Assembly: GCF_037975245.1 (NCBI RefSeq)
Contig: NC_092568.1
Coordinates: 4,291,001-4,355,000 of the forward strand
DNA from: Apostichopus japonicus
Lineage: Eukaryota > Echinodermata > Holothuroidea > Aspidochirotida > Stichopodidae
Reading direction: 5' to 3'
Length of the DNA: 64,000 nucleotides
Part shown: positions 56,725-64,000 of the stretch, piece after piece
Layout: each line of letters opens with the position of its first letter
How positions within the stretch are numbered: the first letter of the stretch is position 1
Program-made: the position numbers and the translations under genes
Notes under the pieces: generated by a model
The model's database searches: none
Told to the model about the DNA's origin: nothing
Seen by the model: the letters and a program-made list of their open reading frames with translations, nothing else

Positions 56725-58873
56725 TCAAAATACTGTTTCGTAATTTGTGTTATTTTGGCGTTCCAAGGTAAAATTGTTTTCATCTTCGTCATCTTCATCG
56801 GAAGGGCTCGGAATAGAATGAATACCACTGTCTGCTCGCCGCCATCTCTTTTCTGCCCTTTCTTGAGGAGAAGCGTCACGCGAACCCAGTGAGTTCTCAA
56901 CCAGTTTACTGTTTTCCCGGCATTCGACAGTATCATATTCATGAATTTCATTAATCTCGGCATTTTCCTTAGATTCGCCGATAATCTCTTCCGGTACTGG
57001 TTCCAAGCTTTCGTGTCCCACTGTCTGTACCGGAAGTAACTTTTCGTTTGCGCTTGTTTCAGAGTCCGGGATTTCTTGCCGACCGTTATCACTTTTTCGC
57101 GCGTTATTCGTCACCAAGGGCGACATTGAAATTGGATTCTGATTGGTTGATTTTTGATATGTATGATGAGGACTGCCATTCAAGGTTGGCATGGAAACTA
57201 CTGATGCACGAGAGTCGGTTACTCCAGTGATAACCGACGCCGAAGAGTCGCGATGGAATCCGCCGAGTTTGATGTTATCGCGAACCATTGTTGAGGAGTT
57301 AATCTGCGACATGGACCGAGGACCGCTGGTGACGGTCGGCCGGTATTTCATTGCTCGCCTCTCGCACATGCCATGCTTTGCTAAGAGCATGAATAAATCA
57401 CGACGGAACGACTTAGTGAAAATAGCATACAGAAATGGGTTAGCGCAAGAATTGATTGGATAAAATAGAACAATCAATATTTTCGATTGATCCGTCGTCA
57501 AGAAGTATCTACCGAATGCGCCAGCTATCCCAAATATGGCGATAGGTGCCCAACATGCGAAATCGGTAAACACAAGAATAGCCATTCTTTTGGCAACTTT
57601 TGAATCTTTTCGTTTCATTACCATGTTTGGATTTCGAACCGTTACGTACATTTTAACGTAACATGCGCAAATGATGAGAAACGCGAGCGCATTGATCATG
57701 AGTATAGACGTGACGTAGATAACGTTACCAGGATTCGTCGTGTTGTCTTTGACATAAAATGGCAAGCACATGCTTGTAGTCCCGTAGTTACCTATACCGA
57801 TTAACGGCAACATGGCGACCAAGATGGAGAATAACCAACCTCCCACCATTATACGTGATGCTAAGCGTAAACGTATACGTTTATTGAGATCTATTGCGTA
57901 AATGATTGTGTACCAACGCTCGATGGTGATAACGGTCAAAGTGAACACGGATAATTCACTAGAAAACATGGAGATGAAACCAGCGACTTTGCAACCGGCG
58001 CCATATTGCCAGCGGAATGTGTAGTTCATGTACTCTCCCAAGGTATGAAGATCGACTGCAGCGGTCAATAAAAGATAGATACCCATACAGAGATCTGCAA
58101 AAGCCAAATTGCACATAAGGAATTTCGGGACTGTCATCTTCCTCTTCTGTGAGATGAGTACCAATACAACGATCCCGTTACCCGCTAATGCAGTGAGGGC
58201 TATGAACCACACAACCACACGCAAGAATGAGTACCCCATCACGTCAGAACATGGGTTGAAAGAGTCAGGCTTGGGGGAACATATCACCTTAGAATAGTCT
58301 TTGGGGACAAAGTCGTTGCAGGATCCCCCGACAAATTTATGATCCACGGCAGGGTCAATAGTTTGATCGAAAAAGCCTCCAGGATTGATCGGGGGCTTAT
58401 GATGAGGGGGATTGGTAAGGACAGCAAAGGTGTCATTAGGGTGGAACGGTGCCGGAGCGTCAATGTAAGGCCCACGATCGGGGCTAAATGGATTATCATA
58501 TTCATCTCGAAATTTTCCGAAACCGTCGTGATCGAAAACTTCCGGAGGATATCCGTTATAGCGTGGATCGTCAAATATGATGCCGTTAGTATCGGTTCCC
58601 GTCTCTGGCGTTGGTGGTAACGAGCTCGGCGACGGGCATGTAACGTTGAGAGGGTCACCGATTTTCAAATCCTTAGCCATTTTGTAGTTTTCTGAAGTAT
58701 TGTAGGAGAAAGCGCAACAATGGCTGAAGTAATGCAGCCTTGCTACTTGGATACTTTCGAATCGAAAAATGGAAGGAAATTTGGTGAGTCGAGGTGTATT
58801 TTGAATATCCAGGGTGATAATATACTTCAAACCTTCCGTTGGTAGGTGTACAATGTTGGTGTCGCTCAGTAAT
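56725..58873 (-). CDS. LGR last exon: final LRR, hinge, 7TM, tail
   Basis: 715 codons and TGA; acceptor CCCATAG, entering in phase 2. With the first full codon as 1: last repeat LLSDTNIVHLPTEGL (1-15), SHCCAF about 50, hinge to about 197, TM1 216-241, TM2 249-272, TM3 294-317 followed by ERW, TM4 339-360, TM5 383-407, TM6 428-453, TM7 462-485. Then come FTKSFRRD and a Ser/Thr-rich tail with an acidic SDEDDEDEN patch and C-terminal ETVF, a class I PDZ ligand form. NxS/T sites occur at NTS and NVT in the hinge. The hinge, about 145 residues from SHCCAF to CSPKPD, is longer than in vertebrate FSHR and TSHR. The whole 7TM is in one exon, as in vertebrate homologues. Confidence 0.97.
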
Positions 58874-61800
58874 CTATGGGGAAAATTTATAACAAAAATA
58901 ATGGTAATAAACAGATAAACTGAAAATAAAGTAAAAAGAGAGGAATCACCATACCAATGCGAGTTGGTCCTAAAGCGATCGTTCTTCTCAGTGAAGAAGT
59001 TGGAGAATGGCGAAGAGCATTTTTAAACCAGGCCTGACGATCAGGTGGGGGCAGAGGGTTTACAGTCCCGGGACTAGGGGTAAATTAGGTGGGCAGGGAT
59101 AATCTTGAGGGACCAGAGAAAAATACCGGATGAAGAATAGTGGATTCTCATTTTCATAAAGTACCTGCTTTATGAAGTATGAAGAGCAATAAAATGGGGA
59201 CCTGTGATATGATTTTTCCTGTGGCTCGGCCTGGCTCATGACTTGATTCTACTCATTACTTAACCCTTAAAACTCAAAACTCACTAAAACGAAGCTTATT
59301 GTGTTCATTTTGAAAAAAAATTCGGGTACTGTTTGATGTTAATAACCCATGACATTGTACCTCAATAGCTTGAAACAAAGTTCATATCAATTCTTTTCCG
59401 TAATGTGGTGTACATCGTTTCTCGTCCAGATTAGTTTTAACATTAATATTGAAATCACTATTTAAATATTATTTTAGCTTTGTTAATATTAATCGTAACT
59501 TGCATTATATTGTAAAAATATTTCCTTCGATAGGGGCCTAAATGGGGATCCGATAAGCATTTTTTCCAAAAATGTACTTTGCTTCTGAAGAAAACCTACA
59601 CACACCAAAAAAATGATGGTGACCTTTCGATACGCCTTGCATTGTGAAACGGTGTTGGCGTAATTCCTTTTACACATAGCGCCCTCGAATATATTGTCAC
59701 CGCAGTCGATAAAGTAGACTAGAGTATAATTGGATAAACCAACATTTTGACTTTAAAGAGTGTTCCGTCATATTTGCATCAGCAGTGTGTTTTTTTTTTT
59801 GTTTTGTTTTTTGAGCGAGAAGTTGTCCGTAAATGATTAAATTGTATCCGATTAGTGTCTTGTTTTCTAGTTTGATTCAATTAAGCAAATGACTAATTGT
59901 TTCCGGTGCCTGCTACGATTTGGTGTCCATGCTACGATCAAGTCACATTCAAGCCAAACCCAGTACTGTTTGTCACGAGGCTTAAAATGATCCAGTTGTT
60001 TCTTAATTACAATAAAAGTACATTAGTCAATGCTCAGTGAAAGCTCTGAAATTGAGGTGGCAAATGTCATCCACAGCAAGGTAAGATAACCACAACATAA
60101 GCCTTTCCTTTCCCGGGATTTTATCTGCATTAACCGACAAAATCCTCCTAAAGGTTAGGTGTTTGAATCTTTTGATTGCTATCACAAGAATTAAACACAA
60201 GAGAATTAAAGTGAGCTTTATGTTGCTCGAGTTAACAGATTGCATAGTAGATATCTCGGTTGCGGGTTGGTTGTGGGTGGATTGTAGGTGGGTCGTGGGT
60301 GAGTTAAAGTTAGGGTCCCCTTGGGAAGAGGATCGATACAGGAACCGTTGATTGAGAGGAACCAAGTCAGCATTAATCTCATGTAATTTATCTAAGGCGG
60401 TATTTCGATGAAGATGTAGTTCTATTTAGGAACAAGCGCTAACAATTGAGTTATGACCGGAAAATGGTATGGTCAGTTACTCAACTGATCCTTACCAAAT
60501 TGTTTTTTTTTACGACACAATTTTAACTTTGTACAGTCGTTGGGTTCGTGACATAACCGCAGTAAATGACATATTAAAGAAAAATTATGAAGTCTATAAT
60601 TTGATGTGAATTGACAGAAACTTTAAGTTACAAGTAGCCGAGTCGTTAGATTCAGCGAGTGTTATACTGTGATTTTGGAGGCAACTTCCGATATTTTTTT
60701 CTTCAAATAACCTTGCATCAACTTTAGAAGCTTTTGAAGTATCAATGGTTCAATATATAGTTATATTAGAAGCAACGTGAATATCAATTTATCAAAATTC
60801 GTGCTGAAATTATACAAATGAGAACTGAATATAATTGTCCCAAAAAAGTGAAGGCAGTAATGGGATAATTGAATACTTTTTAATGCTGTATGATATTCAT
60901 ATAAGTATGAAGAATTTTAAGGATGAAAATATAATAAAGATATCAAGAAAAGCAGAGGAAACTGTTAAACCACCAAATAAAGACGGTAAAGACTCACACT
61001 TCTTTGATATCAAGAATATCTGTGAAAGCAAGATCATCCAGAAATGACAAGGGATTTTTCGAAAGAGATCTGTGAACGAGAGACAAAAAAAATGCGTATC
61101 AGTTTTAAATTAGTACCTGCGACATGCGTAGTGAATCCAAAATGGCTATAAAAAAAAGAAGTATGACATACTCTGTGGTTTTTTTTTTAAGAAGGGGGGG
61201 TGAGGGTTGTTTTTGGTGGAAGGTTGCTGGGGGGGGAGGGGAGGATTGGTGTACTTAATCCTAAACAAAAGTATCCGAATCCTAGTCTTGGTGTACCTTT
61301 CGAAAGAATGAATTAATAAATGTGTGTTTGAGGAGACTGCTTCATCACAGGAACCTATAGAAATACACAATATAGCTCCTACTGAATAGAAAATCATAGG
61401 GGTGGTCGTGGGGTGGATTTGTGTATAGATTTGATGAGCAACACGTCATCTAAGATACTCGGTTAAGGGTTGGAAAGTCCAACGGTCACACGGGGGTCTT
61501 AGCAGAATTACCCTCCCCCCCCCCCCCCCCATGCACTCAACCCAACACACACCAACAAAAAAGGGTTTCTACATAAATTATTTTCAACGTTTAAAATTAA
61601 GCAGTTGCACGACGATGGTACATTTGTTCCTAAGTAAACGTATATGATACGTTGCTTATATCAAGTTGTAGGCAAGATCTTTTAGCTCAGTAAATTTAGC
61701 AAAAGGGATGCAAAACTGAGAATAATGATTACGGGGAAAATATTTATTGTCTTGAACTGACTCAATTAGGCAAGCCTATCCACCTTTGACATTGTATTAC

Positions 61801-62782
61801 AAGAAAATAATAATACTAAATTATAAATCTTCAAGCGGCATGCACATTCATGGTTCCTGAATAGCATTTGTATACACAGATTATTCATAATTGTTTCTAG
61901 CAATACCCGCTCACACACCCCCTCCCCCCCCAAAAAAAACCCCACCCACACCTACACCCATGCTAAAAACGTCTGACTGATAAACCATGTAATATAGTCC
62001 TATAAATACCGATAAAGGTATTGCCAGAATAATCGGAATCTCTAGAAGGGGACGTATGGAAAGCCATTTTAACATTTAATCGGGAATTTTAGATATCTGA
62101 AATTATTTCTTATTTCAGATATCTGAAATTGAATTCGAGATATCTAAAATAGATTTCGAGATATCTGAAATTCTAATTCAGATATCTGAAATTGAATTCG
62201 AGATATCTGAAATTGAATTCGAGATATCTAAAATAGATTTCGAGATATCTGAAATTCTAATTCAGATATCTGAAATTGAATTCGAGATATCTGAAATTCT
62301 ATTTCAGATATCTGAAATTGAATTTTAGATATCTGAAATTGAATTCGAGATATCTGAAATAGAATTGCAGATATCTCGATTTCAATTTCAGATATCTCGA
62401 ATTGAATTCAAGATATCTCGAATTCAATTTCAGATATGTCGAATTCAATTTCAGATATCTGAAATTCTCTGGTATTTCGAGATATCTGAATTTGATTTGA
62501 AGATATCTGCAATTATTTGTAGATATCTTAAATAAATTGGAGATATCTGTAATTTAATTTGAGATATCTGAAATTATTTCGAGATATCCGAAATTCCCGA
62601 TTAAATGTTAAAATGGCTTTCCATAGGGACGATTGTCTTCCCGCCAAGTATTGCACCGAAATCATGACGTCACTATTACCATGACCACCGAACGCGTGAT
62701 GTCATATACTTACAGTGTGACAATCTGAGAGTTCGCGAAAGCGTAATCGGGAATTCTTTCAAGGCGATTGTTGTCAAGATTC
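56725..62782 (-). CDS. Type-A LGR (glycoprotein hormone receptor family), 3' part
   Basis: Exons 62714-62782 and 56725-58873 (minus strand) encode the C-terminal part of a leucine-rich-repeat GPCR of the FSHR/LHCGR/TSHR (type A LGR) group. These are plasma-membrane receptors for cystine-knot hormones; in invertebrates the usual ligand is GPA2/GPB5 thyrostimulin, signalling mostly through Gs. Seen: the last repeats, SHCCAF cysteine box, a long Pro/Asp-rich hinge, CSPKPDSFNPCSDVMGY before TM1, seven membrane segments, ERW in place of DRY after TM3, NPFLY in TM7, and a tail of about 230 residues. The two exons meet in phase 2, as LRR exons of this family do. The signal peptide and earlier repeats lie right of 64000 or are not recognised between 62783 and 64000. 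Type B LGRs and relaxin receptors are excluded by the hinge and TM motifs. Confidence 0.95.
58874..62054. other. LGR intron; no further exon needed
   Basis: The flanking exons join directly (LRR spacing and phase 2 both fit), so no exon is expected. It holds the second copy of the 56030-type repeat at 59085-59240, a GT-rich patch at 60260-60310, poly-G/C tracts and chance frames of 60-112 codons. Confidence 0.6.
62055..62625. mobile_element. Inverted-repeat element filled with AGATATCT palindromes
   Basis: Termini are a perfect 35-bp inverted repeat that begins TATGGAAAGCCATTTTAACA. GGGACG stands directly outside both ends (62049-62054, 62626-62631), a 6-bp target duplication. The interior is about 24 tandem units near 21 bp, nearly all centred on GATATC, joined by GAATTC-type spacers whose orientation flips in the right half. 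There is no coding sequence. It sits 82 bp from the LRR exon boundary. Confidence 0.9.
62714..62782 (-). CDS. LGR leucine-rich-repeat exon (69 nt)
   Basis: It lies between TTTTTAACAG and GTAAGTAT on the minus strand. It is 23 codons in phase 2-2 and encodes NLDNNRLERIPDYAFANSQI, one full repeat (NxLxxIPxxAFxxxxxL). Joined to the next exon it gives IVTLLLSDTNIVHLP, keeping the repeat register. Confidence 0.92.
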
Positions 62783-63584
62783 CTGTTAAAAATAGATCAG
62801 CAAGATAATAACATGTTTTTTTTTCCATAATTTAAAATAACAGTTAAAGTTATAAGTTCACTCCTTGCAACATCATCTCGTTCTTAAAAGAAAGAGAAAA
62901 AAGTACTTGGTTGTTACGTAACCCTTATTTCGATATCGCGTGCAGACCAGGCATGCATGGATAAGGAGGTGACTTGACAGGGTTATGCTAGCAATTGCAT
63001 GCGTTGGTATATTTATAGTTAAAACAACCTCCTCCGCTTCACTCCCAAGGGAAACTTGTTAAGAATATTAGATACTGCATGCAGCAAATCAACAGCTGTT
63101 GTAATTATTACAATCAACTAAATAAATCTTAAATGCACTTTTTCGAGTTGATCTTGATAAATTGTAATGCTGCTAGATTCTGAATCCCATGACTTACATA
63201 TACGTTACAAATTATTTGAAAGTCTGATCTTTCCAGTGAATGCCAATTAATAACGATTGTTCATTGCTCCTATCGGAAACAATGGCCGACAACGGAAGAA
63301 TGTTAATGGCTATATCGAATCGGAAAATTAACATAAGAACTAACTTCAAGATTACATAATTATTAGAAGATTAAACGCTCACAAGCAGGACACTTGATCT
63401 CTGCTTTATAAGTTGGATTGCGTCTAATGTGAATTAGACATTGGTTAAACTCGGTGTATTCTTTATTCAAAAACTATATGCAACGTCTTCATGTAGCCTA
63501 CCACAGAAGAAACTAATATTAATAGGAACTTAGCACAGCTAAAGTTAATTTGTCTGTCATAAAGTTCATTTCATTTGACAACAA
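62783..63584. other. LGR intron, 3' side of the next upstream exon
   Basis: No further LRR exon is recognised. A GTAAGT on the minus strand at about 63193 is not preceded by a repeat-encoding frame. Confidence 0.45.
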
Positions 63585-63642
63585 AATATATATATATATA
63601 AATATATATATATACATATCTATATATATATATATATATATA

Positions 63643-63703
<61 letters not shown>

Positions 63704-63725
63704 GATATATATATTTATTTATATA

Positions 63726-63756
<31 letters not shown>

Positions 63757-63800
63757 CTGATATATATATCTAATATATATCTCATATATAGATATATATA
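63585..63800. repeat. AT-rich microsatellite block
   Basis: (AT)n with TTTATATA, GATATATA and CATATATA interruptions, probably several merged tracts. Confidence 0.95.
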
Positions 63801-64000
63801 AATTATGTGTGTGTATGTGCATTTGTATGTGCGCGTTATTACAGGAATACTACGACCGTCTTGACTTGCAAAGGAAAGTAAATGAAACACTGAGATTTTA
63901 TTTAAAACGAACTAAACGGAGAAAAGAGTTAGTCACCATCAACAACTATACCATATAGGTTAATGATCATGGGTGAAATTAAACGTTATAAATAGGATAT

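Noticed and set aside
60027-60365. 112-codon minus frame with a hydrophobic segment in the LGR intron
   Set aside because: The LRR exon at 62714 joins directly to the exon ending at 58873 in phase and register, so no exon is needed. It has no LRR pattern or flanking splice sites.
63826-63958. Plus-strand 43-codon frame after TTACAG (EYYDRLDLQRKVNETLRF)
   Set aside because: It looks somewhat protein-like and has an acceptor-like site, but there is no partner exon, domain or donor to support it.
1-64000. CRISPR arrays, rRNA genes, operon signals
   Set aside because: The tandem repeats lack unique spacers of constant length. Gene structure is eukaryotic with GT-AG introns.

Overview
This window looks like a piece of an intron-rich, repeat-dense animal nuclear genome. 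The genes have GT-AG introns of 0.5-6 kb, AT-rich spacers, many minisatellites, non-LTR retrotransposon tails and short inverted-repeat transposons. Gene content (a stonin, TFIIA alpha/beta, a glycoprotein-hormone-type LGR receptor) and repeat style point to a marine invertebrate. An echinoderm, perhaps a sea cucumber, is my best guess, but the sequence alone does not prove this. I saw no prokaryotic genes, CRISPR array, rRNA or convincing tRNA.

Three protein genes are supported. (1) About 6.9-17.6 kb, plus strand: the 3' end of a stonin-family endocytic adaptor (mu-homology domain). It has three secure exons and one probable exon, all joined by phase-1 introns, and its 5' part lies before the window or is unrecognised. 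(2) 30.7-40.2 kb, plus strand: a complete GTF2A1 gene (TFIIA alpha/beta). Its nine exons join without a frame break into 339 residues, and the Taspase-1-type site is kept. (3) 56.7-62.8 kb, minus strand: the 3' end of a type-A LGR (glycoprotein hormone/thyrostimulin receptor family). It has one 69-nt leucine-rich-repeat exon and one 2.1-kb exon encoding the last repeat, hinge, seven membrane segments and a long tail. Its 5' exons lie beyond the right edge. The three genes have no obvious functional link.

Most other structure is mobile or tandem DNA. Two elements with TIR TGRTTCCTTGC and a 5' hairpin sit at 13.07-15.58 kb (inside a LINE 3' end, filled with TGACC-rich tandem repeats) and at 36.0-37.7 kb (inside a GTF2A1 intron, itself carrying two smaller elements). 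From 44.6 to 49.1 kb there is a nest of hAT-like elements inserted one inside another, and the whole nest splits a LINE reverse transcriptase. At 52.8 kb a 343-bp MITE interrupts a second LINE tail, whose frame is regained if the insert and one target repeat are taken out. Other small hAT-like elements, foldbacks, and a 570-bp inverted-repeat element packed with AGATATCT palindromes (62.06-62.63 kb) are described below.

The least expected item is at 52.04 kb: 44 nt almost identical to the 5' end of U2 snRNA. A PSE-like motif lies at the right distance upstream, and downstream is a body that is not U2 and ends in a strong hairpin. A second is a hammerhead-like motif inside the 37.4-kb foldback. 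Ungened stretches are listed with what they hold. Most short open frames in them are chance frames or run through repeats.
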